A DNA stretch of 64,000 nt from Chloroflexota bacterium (GCA_016210565.1 JACQUA010000246.1:1-64000); one strand, 5' to 3'; positions 37,025-45,762 are shown, numbered from the stretch's first letter. Program-made: numbers and translations. Notes: a model not told the origin generated them from the letters alone.

Positions 37025-37357
37025 CTACTCGCTAGTTACCCCCATATCGTCCGCTTTCAGCGGTTCGAAAAAGCAGCTCCGGTTGCCGGTATGGCACACC
37101 GGACCCGCCGGGTCCACCCTCAAGAGGATGCAGTCCTCATCGCAATCTTTCCACATGGCGCGCACCTTCAAAACGCTGCCTGAGGTATCCCCCTTGTGCC
37201 ATAGCTCCTGCCGGCTCCGGCTGTAGAACCAGGCCTCTCTGCTGGCGATGGTCCGGCGGAGCGCCTCTTCATTCATGTAGGCCACCATCAACACGTCCCC
37301 TGTTTTGTCGTCCTGCACCACGGCAGGGACCAGACCGTTGTCCTTGAACTGTATCAC
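37025..37357 (-). CDS. hisI: Phosphoribosyl-AMP cyclohydrolase
   Basis: 110 aa. Opens the purine ring of phosphoribosyl-AMP, the third step of histidine synthesis, as a metal-dependent cytoplasmic enzyme. Characteristic motifs are present: TGDVLMVAYMNEEALRRTI, FYSRSRQELWHKGDTSG, the DCDEDCILLRVD metal site and CHTGNRSCFF. The HisE pyrophosphohydrolase domain is absent, so hisE must lie elsewhere. Start GTG 37357 with ggag upstream. It is the last gene of a minus-strand his group, separated from hisF by a decayed bIVP element. Confidence 0.96.
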   Translation of the reverse strand: MIQFKDNGLVPAVVQDDKTGDVLMVAYMNEEALRRTIASREAWFYSRSRQELWHKGDTSGSVLKVRAMWKDCDEDCILLRVDPAGPVCHTGNRSCFFEPLKADDMGVTSE

Positions 37358-37365
37358 CTTAGCTC

Positions 37366-37688
37366 CAATGACGAATGACGAAACTCGAATGACGAATCAA
37401 TGATGAAGTCCGAATGAAGAATGGCGAAACGAATGACAATATCCGAATGGCGAATGCAAAACAATTACGAAATGAGGCCATCAAAACTGTTCTCTAGCCC
37501 GTCCTTTCTCGAGATGGCAGCGAAGATTAGACCAGGTTGGTGTCCTCCCCGAATTCCGCAGTGCGTTCCCCAAGGTCGAACTTCCTGCCCTATCGTTCGT
37601 CATTTGATCATTCGTCATATATTCGTCATTCGAATTTCGTCATTCGTCGTTCGTTTGGTCATTCGTCATTCGGACTTCGTCATTTCCC
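37366..37688. mobile_element. bIVP element C with internally deleted gene
   Basis: The forward arm (about 37366-37465, aatgacgaatgacgaaactc units) and the complementary arm (about 37600-37688, ttcgtcattcgaatttcgtc units) flank a 104-base remnant of a four-helix-bundle gene on the minus strand. It lies between hisF and hisI, starting just past the hisF stop. Confidence 0.65.
37487..37590 (-). pseudogene. Internally deleted four-helix-bundle gene
   Basis: On the minus strand, aggaagttcgaccttgggga gives KFDLGERTAEFGED, the start of the family. It then joins directly to caccaacctggtctaatctt ... gggctagagaac, which aligns base for base with the last 55 bases of the intact gene at 11012-11431 (caccaacttaatctcatctt ...). 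About 80 codons between FGE and the HQLNLIF region are gone, and the frame is lost after the junction. Confidence 0.75.
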
Positions 37689-37689
37689 A

Positions 37690-38490
37690 CTATAGGCGTA
37701 CCGGTATCCCCCTGGCTGCCAGGTACTCCTTGGCCTGCCTGATCGAGTATGTCCCATAGTGGAAGATGCTGGCCGCCAGCACCGCATCAGCCTTGCCGGC
37801 GACTATTCCGTCGTACAGGTGTTCCAGCTTGCCGGCGCCGCCGCTGGCGATGACGGGTATGTTTACCGCTTCACACACCGCCCGGGTAAGCTCCAGGTCA
37901 TAACCCGTCAGGTGGCCGTCGGCGTCCATGCTGGTCAGAAGGATCTCCCCGGCACCGAGTTCCGCCGCCCGGACGGCCCATTTTAAGGCGTCGATCCCCA
38001 TGGGCGTCCGTCCGCCGTTGATATAGACTTCCCAGCGCGTCCTGTCGTCCAGCCCGAGGGGACCGGGGGAAACGGCCGCAGTCTTCCCGACGCGTTTGGC
38101 ATCGATAGCCACCACCACGCACTGGCTGCCGAATTTCCTGGCCCCGTCCGTTATCAGGCCGGGGTTTTTTATGGCCGCGCTGTTTACGCCGACCTTATCG
38201 GCCCCGGACTCCAGTATGTGTCTCATATCGTCCAGGGTGCGCAGGCCCCCGCCAACGGTCAAAGGGATGAATACCTGGGCGGCCACCCTGGACACAACGT
38301 CGACCATGATATTGCGGTTGTCGGAGGAGGCCGTGATGTCCAGGAATACCAGCTCGTCGGCGCCTTCCTTATCATAGAAAGCCGCCAGTTCCGCCGGGTC
38401 GCCGGCGTCCCGCAACTGGACGAAGCTTATGCCCTTGACCACCCGCCCGCCGGTAACGTCAAGGCAGGGAATGATGCGTTTGGTTAACAT
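37690..38490 (-). CDS. hisF: Imidazole glycerol phosphate synthase cyclase subunit
   Basis: 266 aa TIM barrel. With HisH it makes imidazole glycerol phosphate and AICAR. The catalytic Asp of [51 protein letters not shown] and [14 protein letters not shown] (second catalytic Asp) are all present. It is slightly longer than usual because of a [19 protein letters not shown] insertion near residue 140. Start ATG 38490. The upstream sequence is repeat (gctactgactacttccc) without a ribosome binding site. Confidence 0.97.
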   Translation of the reverse strand: MLTKRIIPCLDVTGGRVVKGISFVQLRDAGDPAELAAFYDKEGADELVFLDITASSDNRNIMVDVVSRVAAQVFIPLTVGGGLRTLDDMRHILESGADKVGVNSAAIKNPGLITDGARKFGSQCVVVAIDAKRVGKTAAVSPGPLGLDDRTRWEVYINGGRTPMGIDALKWAVRAAELGAGEILLTSMDADGHLTGYDLELTRAVCEAVNIPVIASGGAGKLEHLYDGIVAGKADAVLAASIFHYGTYSIRQAKEYLAARGIPVRL

Positions 38491-38837
38491 GGGAAGTAGT
38501 CAGTAGCGAGTAGCGAGGAGTGAGTAGCCGGCAGACCGTAGCGGCACGCTGCCGCGTGCCCGGCAACCAGTCGTCAGCAGTCAGTATCACGTTCAAATCT
38601 TCCAACCCTGATGCTTTGAAACCTTCTAACCTGAGACCTTTCCAGGGGCAAGGCCGAAGCCGCCGGCACGTTCGAACTTCCTAACCTTCAAACCCTCGAA
38701 ACTTTCAAACCTTATAAACCTTATAGACCTTATAACCTTATAACTTTCTAGCTTTCAAACTCTCCCCCCGGCAAGGCTGAAGCCATGGGCTACGCCCCCC
38801 CAACCTTATAAACTTTATGAACCTTACGAACCGGTGC
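38491..38837. repeat. Repeat mosaic between hisA and hisF
   Basis: Contains gtagcgagtag units, gcggcacgctgccgcgtgcc (38540-38560), and many aaccttataaaccttatag units (38600-38835). The last family also flanks the HEPN-like gene and precedes the bioF stop. No gene is seen. Confidence 0.65.
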
Positions 38838-39551
38838 TTACCATTTCCTCGCCAGGACCTCCCCGGCGTCCAGCGTCCCGGCATAGAAGGCCTTGCCGAT
38901 AATGACGCCTTCCATCCCCAGAGCCGCCAGCTTTTCCAGGTGCTGGACCGAAGCAACACCCCCGGAGGCGATGATGGGTAGCGTCGTCGTCTTCTTCAAC
39001 TGCGCCAGCGCCTGGAAATTGGGACCCTCCAGCGTGCCGTCTCTGCTGATGTCGGTGTAGATGATCCGCTGTACGCCCAGGTCCGCCATCCTGGCAACCA
39101 GGTCTTCCGGACGCATCTGCGTGTTGTCTGTCCAGCCCTTCACCGAGGCCATACCGTTCCTGGCGTCAACCCCTACGACGACGGCGGGGCCGAATCTGCG
39201 ACAGGCTTCCTTGACCAGGGCGGGATCCTCGATGGCGGCAGTACCCAGGACAACCCTCTGGACACCCGTGTCCAGGGCTCTGACAATGGCTTCGATGTCC
39301 CGCAGCCCACCCCCCAGTTCCACTGGCGCTTTCACCGCGGCGACGATTTCCCGTATCACGGGCCAGTTTTGCGGGGCGCCTTTCGCCGCCCCGTCCAGGT
39401 CGACAACGTGCAGGCGCGGCGCCCCCAGCGATTCCCATTTGCGGGCAAAGTCCACCGGGTCGTTGCCGAAGACAGTTTGGAGGTTGAAGTCCCCCTGGTA
39501 GAGGCGGACGCAACGCCCGTCCCTGATGTCAATAGCAGGTATGATTTCGAT
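38838..39551 (-). CDS. hisA: HisA isomerase, apparent AUC start
   Basis: 237 aa TIM barrel that isomerises ProFAR to PRFAR in histidine synthesis. The conserved start IEIIPAIDIRDGRCVRLYQG is in frame only from ATC 39551. Three codons further upstream is a TGA, and the next in-frame start (GTG 39455) would delete the catalytic-Asp strand. GAGG lies 7 bases before the ATC. Other motifs are LHVVDLDGA, VELGGGLRDIEAI, YTDISRDGTLEGPN (second catalytic Asp) and IIASGGVASVQHLEKL. It lies between a flavodoxin-like gene and hisF. Confidence 0.94.
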   Translation of the reverse strand: MEIIPAIDIRDGRCVRLYQGDFNLQTVFGNDPVDFARKWESLGAPRLHVVDLDGAAKGAPQNWPVIREIVAAVKAPVELGGGLRDIEAIVRALDTGVQRVVLGTAAIEDPALVKEACRRFGPAVVVGVDARNGMASVKGWTDNTQMRPEDLVARMADLGVQRIIYTDISRDGTLEGPNFQALAQLKKTTTLPIIASGGVASVQHLEKLAALGMEGVIIGKAFYAGTLDAGEVLARKW

Positions 39552-39711
39552 GGATGATCCTCAGTTAGTGACTGAATCCGAATGACGAATGAGCAATCTG
39601 TCATTCTGAGCGAAGACGAGCGCCAGCGAGTCGCAGTCGAAGAATCTTTCCGGGAGGGGCGTCGGACGAAAGACCCTTCGCCTGCGCCTTCGCTTCGCTC
39701 AGGACTCCGGC

Positions 39712-40275
39712 TCAGGGTGACACCTGGCGTAGCTCCCGCGCCATTTGCCGGCCCAGCGCCCTGGCTTCTTCGATGAGCGCCGCGTTGGACCTGGCCGCCA
39801 TGGGTGGTTTCGTTAAACCCATAGCCACCAGGATTCTGTCCTGGGGAACGTCGCTCACGGACCGGAGAAACCGCTTCAGCGCGTCCCTCGTTGATTCCGT
39901 GCCCGAATTGTTGGCTACCACGATGATGCCCGCCGACCTGGCGGCGATCTTCTTCTGTTGCCGGTAATAAAAGCGGTTGCGGTCGATGAATATCTTCATC
40001 TGCCCGCTAACATTTCCGAAGAAGGTGGGGCTGCCCAGGATGATGCCGTCGGCGGTGAGAAACCTCTGCAGGACCAGCCCCATGTCGTCTACGAGGTGGC
40101 AGGCCGGGACCATGCCGCAATCGTCATGACCAAGGCAGGGGTCGATCTTCTGCTCGCTCACGGTGACCTTTTCGGTCTCGATGCCGGCGCGTCCGATTTC
40201 GTTCAGTGCTTCCTGCACCAGGAAGTTGGTGTTACCTCCGGCGCGGGGACTGCCCACAATAGCCATGACTCTCAT
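39712..40275 (-). CDS. Flavodoxin-fold NAD(P)H-dependent FMN reductase family protein
   Basis: 187 aa from ATG 40275. A longer frame upstream is repeat-derived. It starts with the FMN phosphate loop MAIVGSPRAGGNTNFL, followed by ADGIILGSPTFFGNVSGQMK, the family signature. A cysteine-rich stretch (PCLGHDDCGMVPACHLVDDM) is where iron-sulfur flavoproteins bind a cluster, but the spacing (C-x5-C-x5-C) does not match the compact four-Cys motif, so a cluster is doubtful. It is embedded in the his operon between hisH and hisA without an obvious role there. Confidence 0.85.
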   Translation of the reverse strand: MRVMAIVGSPRAGGNTNFLVQEALNEIGRAGIETEKVTVSEQKIDPCLGHDDCGMVPACHLVDDMGLVLQRFLTADGIILGSPTFFGNVSGQMKIFIDRNRFYYRQQKKIAARSAGIIVVANNSGTESTRDALKRFLRSVSDVPQDRILVAMGLTKPPMAARSNAALIEEARALGRQMARELRQVSP

Positions 40276-40345
40276 TTCAGACGCCTGGACCCCTTGTCGG
40301 GTGTAACCACGAATGAACACGAATAGACACCGCTTGACTCTCCAG

Positions 40346-40455
40346 AAATGACGAAATTCGAAGCCCGAATGACGAATCAAATTCCAATGACCAATGACGA
40401 ATGTGTGCGTCGTTTGAGCATTTGGGTTTGGAGCATTGATTCGTCATTCGTCATT
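40346..40455. mobile_element. Gene-less bIVP-type inverted repeat
   Basis: Forward units (aatgacgaaattcgaagccc, aatgacgaatcaaattcc) at 40346-40402 face the complementary gattcgtcattcgtcattt at 40437-40455, with only about 35 bases between. It looks like an arm pair that has lost its gene. It overlaps the last codons of hisH. Confidence 0.5.
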
Positions 40456-41068
40456 TAAGCCCGCGGAGGTGCATTTTCAAGAAGTTGCCGTACAGCTTGA
40501 GTCCCAGCTCCCCGCTTTTTTCCGGGTGAAACTGGGTGGCCACCAGGTTATCCTTGACGAGTACCGTGGGGAAGGAAATCCCGTATCCGGTCTGGCCGGC
40601 GACCATGCTGCAATCTTTGACATCGGCGTAGTAGCTGTGGACAAAATAGAAATTAGCCCCATCGGGCACGCCGTCGAAAATAGGGTGTTTCATCATCTGC
40701 CTGACCTGGTTCCAGCCCATGTGGGGGATTTTCTGGCCGGGGGGCAGCTTTTTTACGTCACCCGGGAGAAGACCGAGGCAATCGTAGCCTCCATCTTCGT
40801 CGCTGTGGCGGAAGAGGAGCTGGAGGCCCAGGCAGACGCCCATGAGGGGCCTTTTATCCTCGTAAAGCCTTTTGAGAGTGGCATCCAGGCGTAGGTCCAC
40901 CAATTTCTTCATGGCGTCACCCGCCGAGCCGACGCCTGGAAGGATGACTGCCTGGGCCTGGAGCACCTCATCGGGCCGGCTCACGATGCTGGCTTCGTAG
41001 CCGAGCCGGGCGATGGCTTTGGCCACGCTGTACAGGTTGCCCGCGCCGTAGTCAATTATCGCTATCAT
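40451..41068 (-). CDS. hisH: Imidazole glycerol phosphate synthase glutaminase subunit
   Basis: 205 aa class I glutamine amidotransferase that supplies ammonia to HisF. The start MIAIIDYGAGNLYSVAKAI, oxyanion-strand region ILPGVGSAG, nucleophile elbow LMGVCLGLQLLF (Cys79), and His181/Glu183 in ATQFHPEKSG give a full triad. ATG 41068 has ggagaggaaagg upstream, provided by a dispersed repeat. It is the first gene of the minus-strand his group as seen here. Confidence 0.97.
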   Translation of the reverse strand: MIAIIDYGAGNLYSVAKAIARLGYEASIVSRPDEVLQAQAVILPGVGSAGDAMKKLVDLRLDATLKRLYEDKRPLMGVCLGLQLLFRHSDEDGGYDCLGLLPGDVKKLPPGQKIPHMGWNQVRQMMKHPIFDGVPDGANFYFVHSYYADVKDCSMVAGQTGYGISFPTVLVKDNLVATQFHPEKSGELGLKLYGNFLKMHLRGLK

Positions 41069-41469
41069 ATGCCTTTCCTCTCCCTCGATGGGAGAGGACT
41101 AAGGAGAGGGTGAACTAACCCCCTCTCTTTCCTCTGATCGGGGAAGACCGAGGTACAAATCCCCCTTAGTCCCCCTTTCAAGAAGGGGGAGACTTTCCTC
41201 TCCCTCGATGGGAGAGGACTAAGGAGAGGGTGAATACCCCACAGGCATAGTTTACCAGAGCCTCGATTCTTCGTCACCTTTCACCGCCACAAAGAACGGG
41301 GGCGCGGGGCCGGTGCCGCAGGCCTCCGTGCCTGCGCGAGCCGTAGCAGACCAGGGCCGCCCCGCCCTGCAAGGCTAAAGCCATGGGCTACACCCCCCCG
41401 CCACTGGCTACTCGCTACTGCCACAGGCGGGACGCCTGTGCTACTGACTACTCGCTACTGCCTACTTCC
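41069..41469. repeat. Repeat-filled gap upstream of hisH
   Basis: Two copies of cctctccctcgatgggagag + gactaaggagagggtgaa lie at about 41074-41113 and 41194-41233, with a cccccttagtcccccttt unit between. A gcaggcctccgtgcctgcg unit is at 41318 and ctactcgctactg units at 41405-41465. No gene is seen. Confidence 0.65.
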
Positions 41470-43026
41470 CTAAAGGTTAATGTTCGAATACTTCCGCCAC
41501 GGCCGGGCGACGGTCTTCCAGCTTTTGTTGGCCAGTAAATCGAGCGCCCGGTTTATCATCTTCCTGGTGTCGGCCGGCATAATGACATCGTCCGTGTAGC
41601 CCCTTTCCGCGGAACGGTAGGGGTTCTCGTAAATCTCGCTGTACTCCCTTATTCGCTGCTCTTTCGTTTCGGCGGGGGTCTTGGATTCCTTTATTTCCCT
41701 GGCAAAAATAACGCTGGCGGCGGTGTCGGCGCCAACGATCGTTATCCGGGAAGACGGCCAGGCGAAGACCATGTCCGCGCCAATGCTCTTGTCCAGCATT
41801 CCGTAGTGAGCGCCGGCGAAGGACTTCCGTAGAATCACCGAGATGAGCGGAACAGTAGCGTCGGCCCAGGCGTATAGCATCTTGGCGCCGTGTCGCAGAA
41901 TGCCCTTCCAGTCCTGGTCGGAGCCGATCAGGTAGCCGGGGCAGTCCGTCAGGGAGACCAGGGGGATGCCGAACAGGTCGCAGAACCGGATGAACCGGGC
42001 TGCCTTGTCCGTGGCGTCGATGTCCAGGCACCCCGCCGCCCACGTGGGCTGGTTGGCGACAATCCCCACCGGGCGGCCGTTGAAACGGGCGAAGCCGGTG
42101 ATGATATTGACCGCATGGTCCTTGAGCGTCTCGAAGAAGTAACCGTTGTCGACCACGCGGCTGATAACGTCGTGCATGTTGAATGGTTTGAAGGCCTCGG
42201 CGGGCACGATGGCATCGAAATCGGGAATGCCCCGCTCGGGGTCGTCATCGCAGGCTATCCGCGGCGGCTTCTCCTTATTGTTCGAAGGGAAGAATGAAAG
42301 CAGGTCTTTCGTTTTGTCCAGGGCGTCCTTGTCATCCTCCGCCACCACATGGGTCTGGCCGGACTTGACGGCATGGGCCCTCCAACCGGAAAGCTCCTGA
42401 AGGGTGATATCCTCACCGACCTGCGTTCTGACGATGGCCGGACCGGCGATGCCCATGAACCCGGTCTTGCGGCACTGGACCAGGAAGTCCTGCATAATGG
42501 GATGATAGGCCTGCCCGCCGAGACAGGGGCCCATCAACAGCGCGATCTGGGGGATGATTCCGGAGGCCAGTATCTGAGCGTGGAAGAGCCAGCCGTAGGC
42601 TTCGAGGGTGTCCATCCCTTCCTGGAGCCGGGCGCCGCCGGAATCGTTCATGCCCACGAAGGGGATTCCCATCTCTTTGGCCAGCTCGATGGCGCGCACG
42701 AACTTCTTGCCGTGATATTCTCCAAAAGTCCCCGCCATGGCGGTGTAGTCTTCCGCGGCCACCATGACCAGGCGTCCGTTGACTTTGCCGTAGCCGGTCA
42801 CCACGCCCTCGGCCGGCACTTCCCTTTTGTCCATGCCGAAGTTTACGGTGCGGCCCTTGACAAATAGACCGATCTCGTTGAAAGTGCCGGGGTCAAAGAA
42901 GTAATCGACCCTTTCCCTCGCCGTCAACTTCCCCTCTTTGTGCTGCGCATCCGCATTGATCGCTTTTGCTTTCTCCACCTTCTGCCGGTATTGCTCGTAC
43001 AGCTCGGGGTAGGCCTTGTAGACCAT
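41470..43026 (-). CDS. Acyl-CoA carboxylase carboxyltransferase (PccB/MmdA type)
   Basis: 518 aa, full length. Carboxyltransferase beta subunits move the carboxyl group between biotin and propionyl-, acetyl- or methylmalonyl-CoA. The N-half motif GMNDSGGARLQEGMDTLEAY and the C-half RKSFAGAHYGMLDKSIGADM, with its oxyanion glycines, are present. KLTARERVDYFFDPGTFNEI near the start is typical. ATG 43026 has AAGGAGG upstream. No biotin carboxylase or biotin carrier gene is adjacent, so the partner subunits and exact substrate are unknown. The biotin operon 6 kb away would supply the cofactor. Confidence 0.94.
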   Translation of the reverse strand: MVYKAYPELYEQYRQKVEKAKAINADAQHKEGKLTARERVDYFFDPGTFNEIGLFVKGRTVNFGMDKREVPAEGVVTGYGKVNGRLVMVAAEDYTAMAGTFGEYHGKKFVRAIELAKEMGIPFVGMNDSGGARLQEGMDTLEAYGWLFHAQILASGIIPQIALLMGPCLGGQAYHPIMQDFLVQCRKTGFMGIAGPAIVRTQVGEDITLQELSGWRAHAVKSGQTHVVAEDDKDALDKTKDLLSFFPSNNKEKPPRIACDDDPERGIPDFDAIVPAEAFKPFNMHDVISRVVDNGYFFETLKDHAVNIITGFARFNGRPVGIVANQPTWAAGCLDIDATDKAARFIRFCDLFGIPLVSLTDCPGYLIGSDQDWKGILRHGAKMLYAWADATVPLISVILRKSFAGAHYGMLDKSIGADMVFAWPSSRITIVGADTAASVIFAREIKESKTPAETKEQRIREYSEIYENPYRSAERGYTDDVIMPADTRKMINRALDLLANKSWKTVARPWRKYSNINL

Positions 43027-43378
43027 AAAAGATTCCTCCTTATTGAATTAAAAGGCTGGTGGATTGCTATGAGTTTAGCCTTTTTGGGGGTAAATTGTCA
43101 ATCTGGAGGTGCGGCTTGTGTGGTGCGGTTTGTGGCTGAAAATGAGCGCGCCCGGCCGAGCACCGTAGGGGCAGACCCATGGGTCTGCCCGCCGGTGGGC
43201 GAACCAGTGTGTTCGCCCCGAACGGTTGGACCAACCGCCGCAGCCAGCTTCTGAGGGATAATGGGGCAAGGAATGACAGGATGAGGAAGACGAGAAGAAG
43301 ATCCTGAACTGAAAACCCCACCGCCACCCCTTCGGTTTCCACGAAGTTGGTTGACCTACTCCGGGCGTAGTTCCGGCA

Positions 43379-43660
43379 TCAGCGGGCTCCGACAGAAGCA
43401 TCCGGGGAAGAGAGATATACCGTCGGCGAAGATTCACGCGAGCTCATGACCGGAACCCCTTTTCCCCCCAGCCACTGCTCCCTTTTCCCGATTTCTTCCA
43501 GGGTGTCTATATACAGCTATACTGCATCGCTAAGGTTTCTGTAAGCCTCATTGACCGACTCCCCGAAGCTCGCCACGTCAAGCTCCGGGCGCCAGGCAAT
43601 GTAATACTTCCCTTCCTGGCGGACTATCCCCGATACTTTTATATATGTTTCCTGCGCCAT
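43379..43660 (-). pseudogene. HicB-like antitoxin gene with in-frame amber codon
   Basis: From ATG 43660 the frame reads MAQETYIKVSGIVRQEGKYY, IAWRPELDVASFGESVNEAY, RNLSDAV, then TAG at 43517-43519. It continues in the same frame LYIDTLEEIGKREQWLGGKG to a TGA at 43379-43381. HicB-family proteins read EAV-E-LYLETLEELG here, so the TAG most likely replaced a GAG. Without it the product would be 93 aa. No HicA toxin is seen beside it. It is a nonsense mutant, or less likely a readthrough gene. Confidence 0.7.
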
Positions 43661-43703
43661 GTGTTCGCTCGTTGGATCGAATTGTATCACATCCTCATTG
43701 GCG

Positions 43704-43863
43704 TCATTTTCGGGCTCCGGGTGTGGTTGTTTCAGTTTCGTCCGGGTGAACCCCCACCGGAATCGGGTCTGCCTGTTTGGTCAATGACCGCGTGTAGGCC
43801 GTAATGGCGTCCCGGGCATGTTGTAGAGCTTCCCCCTTTGTGACCCGCGCCGGGTTGTGTCAG
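43704..43863 (-). pseudogene. Second HicB-like fragment, 5' end missing
   Basis: Minus-strand reading gives ARVTKGEALQHARDAITAYT, then RSLTKQADPIPVGVHPDETE and a TGA at 43704-43706. This is the C-terminal half of a HicB-like antitoxin (EALxxARDAIxxYxxSLxK). An in-frame stop lies just upstream and no start is available. It is 44 bases from the fragment at 43379-43660. Confidence 0.55.
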
Positions 43864-43899
43864 TCTGCGCCCCATTATATAATCAGTGCAGGCAAAACC

Positions 43900-44616
43900 A
43901 TGAATCTATTCCGACCCAGAATGTCCCCCATCTACTATTCGGCCAGGCCGGTATGCTCGGTGCTCCTATTTCTCTTCACCAGGTGGCGCGTCATCGGAAG
44001 GGACAATATCCCGCGCCGGGGGCCCGTCATCGTGGTATCGAACCACCTGAATAACGCCGACCCGCCCCTCGTCGCCGCCGCCGTGTGGCCGAGGGAAATA
44101 TCCTTCATGGCCAAAGAAGAGCTCTTTCGCGACCCGGTGTCCCGCTTCTTTGTCTGCGCCTTCGGCGCCTTCCCCGTCAGCCGCGGGAAGTTCGACCGCG
44201 AAGCCTTTCGTAAGGCGGGCGAAGTTCTCGAGAAAGGCATGTTGCTCGGCCTGTTCCCCGAAGGCAGCCGCAGCAAGACCGGCGGCCTTCAGGCCGCCAT
44301 GCCCGGACCCGCGCTTATCGCCCGTCATTTCAAGAGACCTATTCTGCCGGTAGCCATCTATGGCTCTGAGGAGATAGGGGGAAGCCTCTGGTTCTTGAAG
44401 CGTCCCCGGGTAACGATCAACATAGGTCCCGCCTTCGAGCTTCCGGCGCCGGTGGGTCCTTCAAGAGACGACCTCAGGTCCGCCACCGACATCATCATGC
44501 GGCGCATTGCCGGGCTGCTGCCCGAGAGGTACCACGGTATCTATGGCAACGGTACCCCGGGGGAAGTCGGCGCCGGGACAATGTTCCATGCGCCGACGGC
44601 GCCCCATCAACGATGA
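43900..44616 (+). CDS. 1-acyl-sn-glycerol-3-phosphate acyltransferase (PlsC family)
   Basis: 238 aa from ATG 43900; a longer frame lacks family residues. Transfers an acyl chain to lysophosphatidate at the inner face of the membrane. Both acyltransferase motifs are present: HLNNAD in VSNHLNNADPPL (HX4D) and FPEGSRSKTGGL. An N-terminal hydrophobic stretch (VCSVLLFLFTRW) is the likely membrane contact. In related bacteria plsC often precedes ispH, and ispH does follow here after a 219-base repeat gap. Confidence 0.93.
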   Translation: MNLFRPRMSPIYYSARPVCSVLLFLFTRWRVIGRDNIPRRGPVIVVSNHLNNADPPLVAAAVWPREISFMAKEELFRDPVSRFFVCAFGAFPVSRGKFDREAFRKAGEVLEKGMLLGLFPEGSRSKTGGLQAAMPGPALIARHFKRPILPVAIYGSEEIGGSLWFLKRPRVTINIGPAFELPAPVGPSRDDLRSATDIIMRRIAGLLPERYHGIYGNGTPGEVGAGTMFHAPTAPHQR

Positions 44617-44835
44617 AAGTGGACGCTCATTTTCCGGACGCCGTAGGGGCGAGGTTCCCTCGACCGGGGTGGTAGGCGCCCCCAGCCGGGCGCGGTGACC
44701 GCGCCCCTGCGGTATCCGGGTGTCGATCCGTTCTCTGAGCGATCTTCCATGTCTGGCAGCACGAGGACAATGAACGACGAAAGCAACCCACAGGCACGGA
44801 GGCCTGTGCCACCCGGGGGTTTGCCAGAGCCGGAA

Positions 44836-45693
44836 GTGCATATCGAAAAGTCTTCCCTCATGGGTTTTTGCTCCGGGGTCAAGCGCGCTGTGACCATCCT
44901 GGAGAGGGAGGCGAGGGAACGGGGGCCGCTGCAAACGCTCGGTCCGGCGGTCCATAACCGGCTCGTGGTGGAGAGGCTGGCCTCCCTGGGTGTGGGTGTG
45001 GCAGCGGGGCCGGACGAGATCACCGGGGACCGCGCGGCTATCCCTTCGCACGGGGCAGCGCCGCAGGTGCTGGACGATCTGAAAAGCAAAGGCGTGGGAT
45101 TGGTGGATGCCACCTGCCCCATCGTGCATAAGGCGCAACTGGCGGCAGAGAAGCTGGGCAAAGCGGGCTTCTTCGTGGTGGTCTTCGGCGACGCCGGTCA
45201 CCCGGAGGTGAAGGGGCTGCTGGGATGGGCGGGCAGCCGGAGCCTGGCTGCCAGGGATGTCTCAGCCCTGTCCCGGCTGGAGAAGTGGCCGCGTAAGATC
45301 GGAATTCTCTGCCAGACCACCCAGAGCGCCGACGACTTCCGCCAGTTTGTCAAGGCCATCCTGGACCTGGCGGGGGACCGCTTTGCCGAGGTGCGTATCA
45401 TCAACACCGTATGCAATGTAACGCACCGGCAGCAGGAGGCGGCAGGAAAACTCGCCGCCAGAGTGGACCTGGTCCTGGTGGTGGGAGGAAAGACCAGCAG
45501 CAATGCCCGCAGGCTGGCCGAAAGGTGCCAGGCGGGAGGCGTGGAAACCAGGCAAATCGAGGAAGCGGGGGAGATTGACCCGGAGTGGCTCCGGGGGAAG
45601 AAACGTATCGGCATTACCGCCGGCGCTTCCACCCCGGACTGGTCCGTGGACGAGGTGATCGCCAGGGTCATGGAATTAATACAGAGGCAATGA
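44836..45693 (+). CDS. ispH: 4-hydroxy-3-methylbut-2-enyl diphosphate reductase
   Basis: 285 aa from GTG 44836, which begins HIEKSSLMGFCSGVKRAVTI as the family does. ATG 44770 with gagga is an alternative, but it would translate a dispersed palindromic repeat. IspH is a 4Fe-4S enzyme making IPP and DMAPP in the MEP isoprenoid pathway. The three cluster cysteines are seen in GFCSGVKRA, VDATCPIVHK and NTVCNVTHRQ, along with the histidine of GHPEVKG. The usual IRSHG is IPSHG here. KTSSNARRLAERC near residue 220 binds diphosphate. Confidence 0.93.
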   Translation: MHIEKSSLMGFCSGVKRAVTILEREARERGPLQTLGPAVHNRLVVERLASLGVGVAAGPDEITGDRAAIPSHGAAPQVLDDLKSKGVGLVDATCPIVHKAQLAAEKLGKAGFFVVVFGDAGHPEVKGLLGWAGSRSLAARDVSALSRLEKWPRKIGILCQTTQSADDFRQFVKAILDLAGDRFAEVRIINTVCNVTHRQQEAAGKLAARVDLVLVVGGKTSSNARRLAERCQAGGVETRQIEEAGEIDPEWLRGKKRIGITAGASTPDWSVDEVIARVMELIQRQ

Positions 45694-45762
45694 CTGAAGA
45701 CAGATGTTTTCACCGCAGAGGCGCAGGGAGCGCCGAGGAATTCCTTAACCACAAAAAGAAGG

